Assembly: GCA_020638995.1 (NCBI GenBank)
Contig: JACKHM010000004.1
Span: 372,001 to 436,000, forward strand
From: Planctomycetaceae bacterium
GTDB taxonomy: Bacteria > Planctomycetota > Planctomycetia > Pirellulales > Pirellulaceae
Reading direction: 5' to 3'
Length of the DNA stretch: 64,000 bases
Part shown: positions 8,168-15,808 of the stretch, piece after piece
Layout of the letters: each line of letters begins with the position of its first letter
Position numbering within the stretch: the stretch's first letter is position 1
The notes under the pieces: generated by a model
Seen by the model: the letters and a program-made list of their open reading frames with translations, nothing else
Database searches by the model: none
What the model was told of the DNA's origin: nothing
Position numbers and translations under genes: made by a program

Positions 8168-8533
8168 CTATTTGCGAGACTTCTTCGCAGGTAATTTCAT
8201 CTTCTCCCACACCATGCTGGCGCAGGCCTGGTCGAGTCGGACCAGCTGCCGCTGTCGAGTGTCGATAACGATCACTCGATCGGCGTGCGACTTCGCGTAT
8301 ACGAAGGGAAGGCACACTCCAATCACTTTGTAGGGCTGGCCAGCGTCGCGTGCGACGTATCGAACGCGAACCGGTTCGTCCGGTGCGAGCGAAACGCCCG
8401 AGCAGCTCCACAGGAATGATGGGAGTTCTACAATCTCGTTCATCACGGCGACGAAGTCACCGCAGGCGATGTCCTCGCCCGCGATCCGCGCCGCGACTGT
8501 GGTTTTCAAATCTGTTTGTGTGGCAACTTTCAT
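8168..8533 (-). CDS. Hypothetical protein located between the two Y RNAs
   Basis: 121-aa soluble protein with a well-formed codon pattern: 'MKVATQTDLKTTVAARIAGEDIACGDFVAV', a central 'ELPSFLWSCSG' and 'VRVRYVARDAGQPYKVIGVCLPFVYAK', and a basic tail 'MKLPAKKSRK'. The beta-rich middle resembles planctomycete proteins of unknown function; I know no catalytic motif in it. It lies on the same strand as both Y RNAs and the Rsr gene, ending seven bases before the 5' end of Y RNA copy 1. That placement makes it a candidate partner of the Ro/Y-RNA particle, but this is inference from position only. The start at 8533 is the only ATG giving the full conserved N-terminus. Confidence 0.75.
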   Translation of the reverse strand: MKVATQTDLKTTVAARIAGEDIACGDFVAVMNEIVELPSFLWSCSGVSLAPDEPVRVRYVARDAGQPYKVIGVCLPFVYAKSHADRVIVIDTRQRQLVRLDQACASMVWEKMKLPAKKSRK

Positions 8534-8676
8534 GTTTCACGTTCGATAGCTGAAGGAAGCAGTTGAATACGTACATATTTCGCGAAGCGATCAGCGGCGA
8601 TCACTCGTCACCAAATGGCAGCATCGAAAGCTTAATCGCACGAACACACATTGCTCGTTCCTTCATCTACGAACGT

Positions 8677-8826
8677 AAAACAGTGACCGACGAGGTTTGT
8701 GAACCAGAGACGTTACGGTGCTCTACCATTGAGCTACAGCGCTGCGTCTCGCAAGTTGCGCCGGTGGGATTCGAACCCACAACCTCCGGCTTGTGATGCA
8801 TGTACTCCAATCCGGCAGTCGGTCAT
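8677..8826 (-). ncRNA. YrlA-like Y RNA, copy 2 (full permuted tRNA-like core)
   Basis: On the minus strand the closing stem is 8818-8825 with 8684-8691 (eight pairs), and four U follow three bases later (8677-8680). The core has every tRNA element but in permuted order. First comes a T arm at 8764-8780 (stem GUGGG/CCCAC, loop UUCGAAU). Then an acceptor 3' strand (8758-8763), a 15-base cap that can form its own small hairpin, an acceptor 5' strand (8737-8742, six pairs), and a D arm at 8719-8736 ('GCUC AAUGGUA GAGC', with the GG needed to dock on the T loop). The anticodon arm would run into the closing Y stem. A tRNA search would flag the arms, but this order cannot make a linear tRNA. It lies upstream of the Rsr gene on the same strand. 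Confidence 0.8.
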
Positions 8827-9065
8827 GTGTTGTTGCCCAACGAAGGATCGCCAAGACATCGTGCCTCGCGGCACACCATTGACAGTGGTGGTGATGTAGT
8901 CCCGACAGGCAGTTGGGCTGTGAATCAGACCATCTGGCGAACGATAGGTTCGGACACGTTTCATCTCGCAATGGCCATGTCGTCTCAACCAGCAGTTGGA
9001 TTAGGCAAAGAGGGACGCCCTGCAGCAGACATAGTGAACAGATGAGCCACAATGATTGCGGCAAA

Positions 9066-9076
9066 GGGACAGTTCC
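9066..9076. repeat. 11-bp target-site duplication, left copy
   Basis: GGGACAGTTCC, identical to bases 10584-10594 on the other side of the IS4-family element. Direct repeats of this length fit IS4-type insertion. Confidence 0.9.
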
Positions 9077-9215
9077 GAATGGCGTTAACTTATCGCATCT
9101 TATGTGCTGGTGGTGGTTAAGCATTGCTGTTGTAGCGTTGCTTTCATGATCGAAGGCTGAGCCTCCTGCGTAGTGGATTTGGTCAAACATTTCCATTGGC
9201 AAGGAGGACTCAGCC

Positions 9216-10556
9216 ATGAGAAGTATCACGGATGTCATTCGACACTTCAAGCAGAACTGGATGCGAGAATTGTGTCCCGAGGCAATCGAACGAGCCTGCC
9301 GCGACCACGGCATGACGTGGCGACAATCGACGCTCAATCCGATCGTTACTGTGCAAGTCTTCTTCCTGCAAGTTTTGCATGGCAACACGGCTTGCGCACA
9401 CTTGCCTCATCTGTCGAACCTCGTCTTCACGGCAGCCGCTTATTGCAAAGCAAGGACGCGATTGAAGCTCGATGTTTTGAAGACGTTATTGCAGCGATCG
9501 GTCGAACAACTTCAGGACAACGCCATCGATAAGAGTCGTTGGTTTGGACATCGCGTCTTCTTAGTGGATGGCTCGAGCTTCTCGATGCCTGATACGGATG
9601 AGTTGCAAGAACACTTCGGTCAGCCAGGAGGCCAACGCGCAGGTTGCGGCTTTCCCACGGCTCATTGGTTGGCCATGATGCACGCAGGGACAGGCATGAT
9701 CACGAAGATGCTGGCAGCTCCGTTGCGAACACATGATCTGGCAAAGACGGCTGAGTTGCATCCAGAATTGCGAGCGAACGATGTGTTGGTTGCCGACCGA
9801 GGATTCTGTTCGTTCGCTCATTTCGCTTTGTTACTGCAACGTGGCACGCACGGTGTGTTGCGAATTCACCAACGGTTGCTTGTTGACTTTACACCGGGGC
9901 GGACTCACACGGTGCCAGGCAAGGGCAAGAGCTGCGGCAAGAAGGGGCTGCCTCGTTCGCGCTGGCTACGACAGCTTGGCAACAACGATCAAGTTGTCGA
10001 ATGGTTCAAGCCAACGAGTTGTCCAACTTGGATGTCTATTGAGCAGTTCGACGCATTACCAGGGTCACTGGTGATTCGCGAGTTGCGTTACACGATTACT
10101 CAGCGAGGCTTTCGCACACGGACGATCACGCTTGCCACAACCTTGCTTGACGGGGATAAGTACAAGTCGTCGGACTTAGCAACTCTGTTTCGCGATCGCT
10201 GGGATATCGAAACGAATTTTGGACACTTGAAAACGACGATGAAGATGGACGTTCTGAAATGCACGACCGTTAACGGTGTCCTCAAGGAGCTGCACGTTTT
10301 CGCTTTAATCTACAACTTGGTCCGACAAGTCATATTGATCGCTGCCGAGCAACAACAAGTCGACTTTCGCCGCATCAGTTTCACGGATGCCTTACGCTGG
10401 TTACAAACCGCAAGGCCCGGCGACTCCATCCCCAATCTCATCGTCAACCCACTTCGACGTCACCGCCTCGAACCGCGCGTCAGAAAGCGTCGCCCCAAAC
10501 AATACCCACTCATGAAAAGGCCTCGATGCCAGCTACAAAATGAACTTGCACCGTAA
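9216..10556 (+). CDS. IS4-family DDE transposase
   Basis: 446-aa transposase that would cut and paste the surrounding element. The RNase-H-like core shows the three acidic residues in context: 'VDGSSFSMPD' (first Asp), 'VLVADRGFCSF' (second Asp), and 'RDRWDIETNFGHLKTTM', which is the IS4 YREK-type signature with the catalytic Glu. An insertion domain of mostly beta character lies between the second Asp and Glu, as usual for IS4. A good ribosome site (AAGGAGGA) sits 9 bases before the ATG at 9216. Length is normal for the family and there is no frameshift. Confidence 0.95.
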   Translation: MRSITDVIRHFKQNWMRELCPEAIERACRDHGMTWRQSTLNPIVTVQVFFLQVLHGNTACAHLPHLSNLVFTAAAYCKARTRLKLDVLKTLLQRSVEQLQDNAIDKSRWFGHRVFLVDGSSFSMPDTDELQEHFGQPGGQRAGCGFPTAHWLAMMHAGTGMITKMLAAPLRTHDLAKTAELHPELRANDVLVADRGFCSFAHFALLLQRGTHGVLRIHQRLLVDFTPGRTHTVPGKGKSCGKKGLPRSRWLRQLGNNDQVVEWFKPTSCPTWMSIEQFDALPGSLVIRELRYTITQRGFRTRTITLATTLLDGDKYKSSDLATLFRDRWDIETNFGHLKTTMKMDVLKCTTVNGVLKELHVFALIYNLVRQVILIAAEQQQVDFRRISFTDALRWLQTARPGDSIPNLIVNPLRRHRLEPRVRKRRPKQYPLMKRPRCQLQNELAP

Positions 10557-10565
10557 ACACTTACG

Positions 10566-10583
10566 GATAAGTTAACGCCATTC
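10566..10583. repeat. IS4 element right terminal inverted repeat
   Basis: 18 bases that are the exact reverse complement of 9077-9094; the direct repeat GGGACAGTTCC follows at 10584-10594. Confidence 0.92.
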
Positions 10584-10687
10584 GGGACAGTTCCATTAAC
10601 CAATCCCAGCAGGATCAAGCACTCCGCCGCCAGAACGCCGAAGGCTAACTGGACTCGAAGGGCGCTCCAGAAGCTGTCGCGACGCAT
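10584..10687 (-). pseudogene. 5' part of an open frame interrupted by the IS4 element
   Basis: A minus-strand frame starts at ATG 10687 ('MRRDSFWSALRVQLAFGVL', then a hydrophobic stretch) and enters the IS at the target site. If the IS and one copy of the 11-bp repeat are removed, it continues in phase at 9076 with another hydrophobic stretch ('SLWLICSLCLL...LIQLLVE') for about 118 codons, running into the Y RNA copy 2 region. A small two-helix membrane protein that was disrupted is possible. The last ~40 codons overlap the Y RNA and look non-coding, so the true 3' end is unclear. Confidence 0.4.
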
Positions 10688-10810
10688 GCCTCAGGCGTAG
10701 TGAATCTGATCCGTAGTTGTTGCCACCGGATCAGATACACAGTTAGTGTGACGCTGCTGCCGCTTTGTGGCGGGTTCGACCGAATCCCCATGAATAAAGG
10801 TTACTGACAA

Positions 10811-11380
10811 TCAACCGCCGCCAAAGACCAGCTCTGCTATGACAATCAAAGTGAGCAGTCCACAAGATGCGAAGGCCGCTTGCGAACTGACCTCACCGTA
10901 CGCCCCGGTAAGCCCAAAATGGGAACCCAGGCCATTCCAGAGGTACAAGCCCAGCGGCACTGACAACAGCCCGAATACCCACAAGCACCAAATCGGACTC
11001 CCATGGTTGATCAGGTCTCCGGCATCACCGACACCTGCGAACGACCCAATGCCGATGTAGGTTCCGTTGGCAATCAGGCAGAATCCGGCGAAAAACTGAA
11101 CGAGGTACCAACTGGGCCGTTTCGCGAACTTGAATAAGACCAGTATTCCTAACGGTGCGGTGATGCCGACCAAAGGTCCTGTCCAAGCTACGATCAAAGC
11201 GTGCGGATTTTCGGCCAAATCTGTCCGAGAGATCTGGAGTGGATGTAGGACAACTTTCGAGACTGCGCCTCCGGTGGACAGACCTGCGGCGACGTGGCCC
11301 AACTCATGTACTGCCTGCATAGCGAGCCAGCAGAATGGCAAAAATGTGCCAATCAACAACGAACGATGCCAACCCATCAC
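10811..11380 (-). CDS. M50-like membrane metalloprotease or related membrane protein
   Basis: 189-aa membrane protein with about five hydrophobic segments. The first helix region carries 'HELGH' at about residues 25-29, the zinc-binding HExxH motif of M50 (site-2 protease) and related families, and it is placed in the membrane as in M50B. The later Asp of the M50 family (NxxPxxxxDGG) is not clearly present; 'GDAGDLINHG' near residue 120 is the nearest candidate. It could thus be an active intramembrane protease or a degenerate relative. It faces the 142-aa membrane protein gene, with 66 bases between their starts. Confidence 0.7.
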   Translation of the reverse strand: MMGWHRSLLIGTFLPFCWLAMQAVHELGHVAAGLSTGGAVSKVVLHPLQISRTDLAENPHALIVAWTGPLVGITAPLGILVLFKFAKRPSWYLVQFFAGFCLIANGTYIGIGSFAGVGDAGDLINHGSPIWCLWVFGLLSVPLGLYLWNGLGSHFGLTGAYGEVSSQAAFASCGLLTLIVIAELVFGGG

Positions 11381-11446
11381 TCAAACTCCGTTACATTACC
11401 ACCGCAATTGTAGTACTCCATCGCTTGCGGCAGCTACAATGCCTTC

Positions 11447-11875
11447 ATGGCCAGCGAGCGAGACATCGCAATTGAGAATCCGTACGACGTACCGCGTAAT
11501 CCCGATCGGGACGCCAGCAGCGTAGGGCGAACCCATCAGCTTTTTCTCGGTACATCAATACTTGGATTTGCGGTTGTTCACTTGATTGCAACGACATGGT
11601 TGTCACCCGGCTTTGCCCTTGCCTTTCGTAGGTACGCCGTCCAGCAAGAAGCATTAATTACATTAACACCAGGCGAAGCATTCATTGGTTGGCTGATGAC
11701 CTTGCTACTAGGGTTCATCGTTGCCCTACCAAACATTTGGCTCATTTGTTTCAACAGTCTCTTGGCGGCTTGCATGTTTGATTGGATCATTCGAGCCATT
11801 TTCGGGAAACTGACAGTACCCAACTCGAAGCGTCGTGCAACGGCGACTGGACAAGGATGTGACTTAGATAGTTAA
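11447..11875 (+). CDS. Small membrane protein, unknown function
   Basis: 142-aa protein with a polar start ('MASERDIAIENPYDVPRNPD', a proline/aspartate leader often seen in planctomycete membrane hypotheticals). Two or three hydrophobic segments follow (about residues 33-52, 77-98 and 100-118). No catalytic motif is seen. It is divergently transcribed from the M50-like gene, so the 66-base gap may hold back-to-back promoters. Not recognised beyond that. Confidence 0.65.
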   Translation: MASERDIAIENPYDVPRNPDRDASSVGRTHQLFLGTSILGFAVVHLIATTWLSPGFALAFRRYAVQQEALITLTPGEAFIGWLMTLLLGFIVALPNIWLICFNSLLAACMFDWIIRAIFGKLTVPNSKRRATATGQGCDLDS

Positions 11876-11952
11876 GACGCTCGTCGAGCGAATCGACATC
11901 GCGCTCCAGCCCGTCGCCGTTCCGAACGCACCACCTCGGGACACTTTCAAAT

Positions 11953-13524
11953 TCAATAGTCAAACCAAAGCGGATCGATCGGTTTACCCAACTGCAGTCG
12001 CCGGGAGTCCTCGGCGTCGAGGAAGTGAAACTTTCCTCGCACGGCATACAAATGGCCGTTGCGCAGTCTTGCCTCCAAGCGGATCGGCTGCTTCAACACC
12101 TCTGCCAACGATTTGTCTTTCCAACGCAAAGCCAGATTGAGGTCGTCAACATTGGCAACGGTTTCGCAGTTCGCAAAACTGAAGCCCGGCAACGGCTTTC
12201 CCTGTTCATCACTGAGTTGAAAGACCGCTTCGCCCTGCGGCGCGAGAAGGTTCACCGTCAAGCGAGGTTCAAACAGCGTAAGCGGTTTGCTAATGAAACT
12301 ACCCCAGCCGCCTAGCGCGCGAAGGTAGGTTAACCCGTCTTTGCGAAGTGAGTGAATGATAAGTCCTGTCGTGGGCTGGCCGCCCGCTGAGTGTTTTGGT
12401 TTGCCGCCATGCTGCCCAGACGTGGCATCCGAGTAGAACCGCAACTCGGTATCGGTCTCGACCATACAACTCGTTTCGATCGCGCCGCCACCTATCTCAC
12501 CAGGATCATTGAGCCCAATCAAAGGCCGCCGAAGTCCACGTTGAAAGTGCCGACCGTCGTAGCTGTAGGCCAGATGCGTGTCGAGGCTGCCGACAAAGCG
12601 ATTGAAGCCGGTAGGCGGTTCGCTGGTCTCGCAATGAAAAACCCACAGCAGGCCAACGTACGTCTCGCCGTAGCGGAAAACCGGCATTCCATAGAACTCG
12701 ACGAGCCCGTCTTGCGGATCAGGCTGCAACAGCGGTTGCGGGCCGCTCCACGATTTGAAGTCGAGCGTGTCTTGAAGACAAACTCGCCGGTCGCCCCAGC
12801 CAGGACGCACGGACATAAAGTGCCGCTTCTCTTGCTCGTGCCAGAAACCAAACAGCGGTGGTTCCGGATGCCAAGCACGCTTGCCCCAGTCATAGTCGTG
12901 TCGAGCGTTCCAATGCAGCCCGTCCTTGCTGACGAGCGTGAGTTCGTCCGCCAGATGCTCGAACGGCTCCGGCTGTGACGCTTCCTCGTGTTGCGGATGT
13001 TTGGGATCACGGCGAGCGTCTTCGATCACGGCCTTGCCCATACGATGCGCAAACATCTTGAATCGATAACCGTCCTTCGCTTCGGGATCGACATACGCTC
13101 CGCCGACACTGCCGTCGATCAGCGTGAAGACATGATTCGGCGCAATCTTGCCGCCATCCGGTTGAATGTCGGGACATGGCAGTGGCCGCCAATCCAGCCC
13201 GTTCTCGTTTTCCGCCACAAGCAGCGTCGCCGGACGCCACTTCGCCGAATAGACCATCCGCCACTTGCCGCTTGCCTCGTCCCGCCAAACCGTCGTCCAC
13301 GAGTTGAGCTGCGCATCAAGATCCTCACGCACCGGGTCCAAGAATGTTTTGTCTTTTAACCAGACCGGCTGTCCCTGGCACAGTTCAAGTCCATCCAGCT
13401 TGTGAAAGTGCCACGCATCCAGAAAATGCCAGACTTCGGCGGCGAAGCCGAACCCCGACATCGGCCCGATACTCACCAGTGTCGAAACCAGCGGGATGGT
13501 CAACAACTTCGTGAATGGATTCAT
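11953..13524 (-). CDS. Secreted glycoside-hydrolase-like beta-propeller protein
   Basis: 523-aa exported protein with a signal peptide (residues 1-29, ending 'GFGFAAE'). The body repeats short strands with patterns such as 'WTTVWRDEASGKWRMVYSAKW', 'LTLVSKDGLHWNARHDYDWG', 'FYGMPVFRYGETYVGLLWVFH' and 'LAYSYDGRHFQRG'. These are typical of five-bladed propeller hydrolases of the GH32/GH43/GH68-like superfamily, in which 'S.DG..W' strands recur. A beta-sandwich-like C-terminus follows ('RLTVNLLAPQGEAVFQL'). Catalytic acids cannot be assigned with certainty. Probable role: binding or cleaving a plant or algal polysaccharide outside the cell. It stands alone between the small membrane gene and a repeat region. 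Confidence 0.75.
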   Translation of the reverse strand: MNPFTKLLTIPLVSTLVSIGPMSGFGFAAEVWHFLDAWHFHKLDGLELCQGQPVWLKDKTFLDPVREDLDAQLNSWTTVWRDEASGKWRMVYSAKWRPATLLVAENENGLDWRPLPCPDIQPDGGKIAPNHVFTLIDGSVGGAYVDPEAKDGYRFKMFAHRMGKAVIEDARRDPKHPQHEEASQPEPFEHLADELTLVSKDGLHWNARHDYDWGKRAWHPEPPLFGFWHEQEKRHFMSVRPGWGDRRVCLQDTLDFKSWSGPQPLLQPDPQDGLVEFYGMPVFRYGETYVGLLWVFHCETSEPPTGFNRFVGSLDTHLAYSYDGRHFQRGLRRPLIGLNDPGEIGGGAIETSCMVETDTELRFYSDATSGQHGGKPKHSAGGQPTTGLIIHSLRKDGLTYLRALGGWGSFISKPLTLFEPRLTVNLLAPQGEAVFQLSDEQGKPLPGFSFANCETVANVDDLNLALRWKDKSLAEVLKQPIRLEARLRNGHLYAVRGKFHFLDAEDSRRLQLGKPIDPLWFDY

Positions 13525-13821
13525 GGCGATTCAGTTCTTTGCCGCGGCGAACTCTCGCTGAATTCACACCGCGCTAATGTTGGCAGGTTACATATCATCC
13601 AAAGGTACTGACCAGAAGAGTTCTTCCGGCTTCGAATACGTTGCGGCGAGCCGATCGTGAATGGGCGAAACGCCGGATTGATATCCTACCAGGATGGCGT
13701 GCTTGGTTTGTAGCTCGGAATCCGTCAATGCTATCCGGCGATCGGGCCGTTGCGCTGGTTCGCGGCCATGGACAACGAAGGTCCACAGCGGACCACGGTG
13801 TCCTGCGGCTGTTAAGGGACT
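13525..13821. other. Intergenic region without a supported gene
   Basis: Short overlapping frames exist on both strands but none shows conserved motifs. It leads into the remnant of a RAYT gene and the REP cluster. Confidence 0.5.
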
Positions 13822-13901
13822 GATCGCGATGGTACCAGGACAAGGCAAATTCACGTGCGTCGCGTTCGTCATCGTAGCGACGCCGACGCGTCTGAAAGTA
13901 G
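13822..13901 (-). pseudogene. Remnant of a RAYT gene 5' end
   Basis: About 80 bases match, with scattered differences, the 5' part of the RAYT gene at 14361-14963 (compare 14854-14933). Both encode 'RRRRYDDE' followed by 'DARE' and a 'S.YHR.Q' strand on the minus strand. It directly borders the first REP pair, as if an older RAYT copy decayed there. Confidence 0.65.
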
Positions 13902-13905
13902 CCTA

Positions 13906-14348
13906 TTGTGTGGCACGCCCAGAGCGCAGCGATGGGCGTGGGGGCGTTGAATACACCTCACCGAACAGGATAACGTGACTTGCAGTTCAGCCACGCCCTT
14001 CGAGGACTCAGGGCGTGCCACCCAACGGACACTTTGATGTGGCCACCATTCAATCAGAAGTTGCTTGTTGTGTGGCACGCTCAGAAAGCAGTGATGGGCG
14101 TGGGAACGTTGGATACACCTCACCGAACAGGAAACGTGTCTCGCAGTTCAGCCACGCCCTTTGCAGACTCAGGGCGTGCCACCCGACCCGACACTTTGAT
14201 GTGGCCACCATTCACTCAGAAGTTGCTTATTGTGTGGCACGCCCAAAGCGCAGCGCTGGGCGTGGAATCGCTCTGTAAGCTTGAGCGTGCAAGACAACGT
14301 GACTCGCAGTTCAGCCATGCCCTTCTCAGACTCAGGGCGTGCCACACA
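13906..14348. repeat. REP-pair (BIME-like) cluster, left part: three units
   Basis: Three units of about 118 bp at 13906-14023, 14066-14183 and 14229-14348. Each unit is two imperfect hairpins facing each other. The first is GGCACGCCC...GGGCGTGG and the second is its inverted relative CCACGCCC...GGGCGTGCC, separated by about 50 bases. The spacers between units 1-2 and 2-3 are also near-identical ('GATGTGGCCACCATTCA'), so the whole ~160-bp period was duplicated. This is the classical layout of REP sequences mobilised by a RAYT, and the RAYT gene follows 13 bases later. Confidence 0.88.
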
Positions 14349-14360
14349 CAGCACAATGGA

Positions 14361-14963
14361 TTACTCATGCACGACATCGTGGTGCATGGGAATCGTACGA
14401 TCGATTTCGATGGGCACGTCGCGATTCCCGGCATACCAAGCGGCACTGGACCAACGCCAGTCTTCTGCTCGTGCGACGAGTCCACGCCGGACGGGATTTG
14501 CGTGAATGTATTCGATCATGTGGTGAATCGTTTCGATTTCGTAGGCGTTTCGATCGAAGCCGCCGCCGGGTTGCCAGAATCTGCGCCGCGTCCGTTTGCC
14601 TTCACTGACGGTAATGCGATCCAACCACTGAGGCGAATGTTCCTTGAGGTAGCGGATCGCCTTGCGAGCAACTTGCTCTTTGATTCCTCCGACGATCGAT
14701 CCCATTTTTATGCCGGGCTCGCGTGGAGAAAGTAGCAGATGCACGTGCTCGGGCATGATCACATACGCCCAGAGGTCGAAGCGATGTTTCTTGCGTGCGG
14801 AATCCAAAGATTCGATGAACCATTCCCTGGTGCGATCTCGGTTGAGGAACTGAAAGCGATGGTAACAAGAGAATGTGAATTCGCGTGCGTCGCATTCATC
14901 ATCGTAGCGACGCCGACGCTTCTGAAAGTAACTCTTGTCATTGGCATGGTCGTAGATTCGCAT
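14361..14963 (-). CDS. REP-associated tyrosine transposase (RAYT, Y1/HUH family)
   Basis: 200-aa single-domain HUH nuclease. 'YVIMPEHVHLLLSP' near residues 70-83 holds the two metal-binding histidines. The catalytic Tyr is in 'MIEYIHANPVRRGLV' near residue 160, the typical helix for Y1 transposases, and 'AEDWRWSSAAWY' is the conserved C-terminal block. RAYTs nick and join single-stranded DNA at REP hairpins and are thought to have spread them through genomes. The ATG at 14963 ('MRIYDHAND') is preferred; an upstream ATG at 14987 would add eight residues. The gene is enclosed by REP pairs on both sides. Confidence 0.92.
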   Translation of the reverse strand: MRIYDHANDKSYFQKRRRRYDDECDAREFTFSCYHRFQFLNRDRTREWFIESLDSARKKHRFDLWAYVIMPEHVHLLLSPREPGIKMGSIVGGIKEQVARKAIRYLKEHSPQWLDRITVSEGKRTRRRFWQPGGGFDRNAYEIETIHHMIEYIHANPVRRGLVARAEDWRWSSAAWYAGNRDVPIEIDRTIPMHHDVVHE

Positions 14964-15024
14964 CGCATTCGACTCAACCAGGAACATTCACGCCGGATTG
15001 CACCAGCCTATCAGAATTTGCTTG

Positions 15025-15583
15025 TTGTGTGGCACGCACAGAGCGTAGCGATGGGCGTGGAAGCGTTGTGTAAGCTTGAGCGAGCAGGGCAACGTGACTC
15101 GCAGTTCAGCCACGCCCTTCGCAGACTCAGGGCGTGCCACCCGACCCGGATTGCACCAGCCTATCAGAATTTGCTTGTTGTGTGGCACGCCCAGAGTGTA
15201 ACGATGGGCGTGGAAGCGTTGTGTAAGCTTGAGCGAGCAGGGCGACGTGACTCACAGTTCAGCCACGCCCTTCGCAGACTCAGGGCGTGCCACCCGACCG
15301 AAATCTCTACAGTCACAATTCGGTCAAAAGTGCGACGGCAATTCGGTCGGTAACAGCTCATTGTGTGGCACGCCCAAAGCGCAGCGATGGGCGTGGGAGC
15401 GTTGTGTAAGCTTGGGCGAGCAGGACGACGTGACTCGCAGTACAGCCACGCCCTTCGAAGACTCAGGGCGTGCCACCCGACCCGAATCCTGTCATGCGGA
15501 GCATGACCCACTTGACTTGAGCGAGCAGGGCAACGTGACTCGCAGTTCAGCCACGCCCTTCGAGGACTCAGGGCGTGCCACCC
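15025..15583. repeat. REP-pair (BIME-like) cluster, right part: three units and a half
   Basis: Units at 15025-15143, 15176-15295 and 15361-15479, plus a right half at 15512-15583. Each has the same two facing hairpins as the left cluster. The 30 bases before units 4 and 5 are the same ('TTGCACCAGCCTATCAGAAT'), showing a tandem duplication. The half unit ends where an IS4 transposase fragment begins. Positions of the unpaired stem bases vary, as expected for REPs of different age. Confidence 0.88.
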
Positions 15584-15585
15584 GA

Positions 15586-15709
15586 CCCGGGCTGGCCAAA
15601 GTGAGCTTGCAGCGGCGGCGTATCCGGCATCGAGAAACTGGAGCCATCCGCAAAGAAGACGCGATGCCCCAACCATCTCGCACCATCAAAGGCATCTTGA
15701 TGCAACTGT
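15586..15709 (-). pseudogene. Internal fragment of an IS4-family transposase
   Basis: About 40 codons on the minus strand read 'GARWLGHRVFFADGSSFSMPD' in part and '...LQAHFGQPG', closely matching residues about 105-145 of the intact IS4 transposase at 9216-10556, around its first catalytic Asp. Nothing of the element's ends remains. The fragment is joined directly to a REP half unit on one side and to a GACCCCTTTGAT repeat on the other. Confidence 0.85.
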
Positions 15710-15779
15710 CTGACCCCTTTGATCTGTCTGACCCCTTTGATCTGTCGACCCCTTTGATCTGTCGACCCCTTTGATCTAT
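15706..15779. repeat. Four short direct repeats GACCCCTTTGATCTGTC
   Basis: Four near-identical copies of a 16-18-base unit, each with GACCCCTTTGATCT. The core is the reverse complement of the AAATCAAAGGGGTC unit that forms the array at 52912-53690 and borders the RAYT at 53727. It lies 30 bases past the stop of the giant Rhs gene. Confidence 0.85.
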
Positions 15780-15808
15780 CTCGCTGCATTCTTCTGGCTT
15801 GACTGCAA

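Larger units (their letters stand above)
9077..10583 (+). mobile_element. Intact IS4-family insertion sequence (1507 bp)
   Basis: The element is bounded by 18-bp perfect inverted repeats, 9077-9094 (GAATGGCGTTAACTTATC) and 10566-10583. These are flanked by an 11-bp direct repeat (9066-9076 and 10584-10594). It carries one full-length transposase gene with all catalytic positions, so it looks capable of moving. On the minus strand the reading frames on the two sides of the insertion join in phase across a single copy of the target site, suggesting it interrupted an open frame (see 10584-10687). A decayed fragment of a related transposase lies at 15586-15709. Confidence 0.93.

Noticed and set aside
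8719..8780. A normal tRNA gene, suggested by perfect T and D arms on the minus strand
   Set aside because: The T arm comes before the D arm, with the acceptor strands joined by a 15-base cap; no linear tRNA or anticodon arm can form in that order. A Y RNA fits all parts.
8677..8826. A permuted two-piece tmRNA
   Set aside because: No tag reading frame or pseudoknots nearby, the D arm is a full tRNA type rather than the reduced tmRNA form, and the outer ends pair with each other and end in UUUU next to an Rsr gene.
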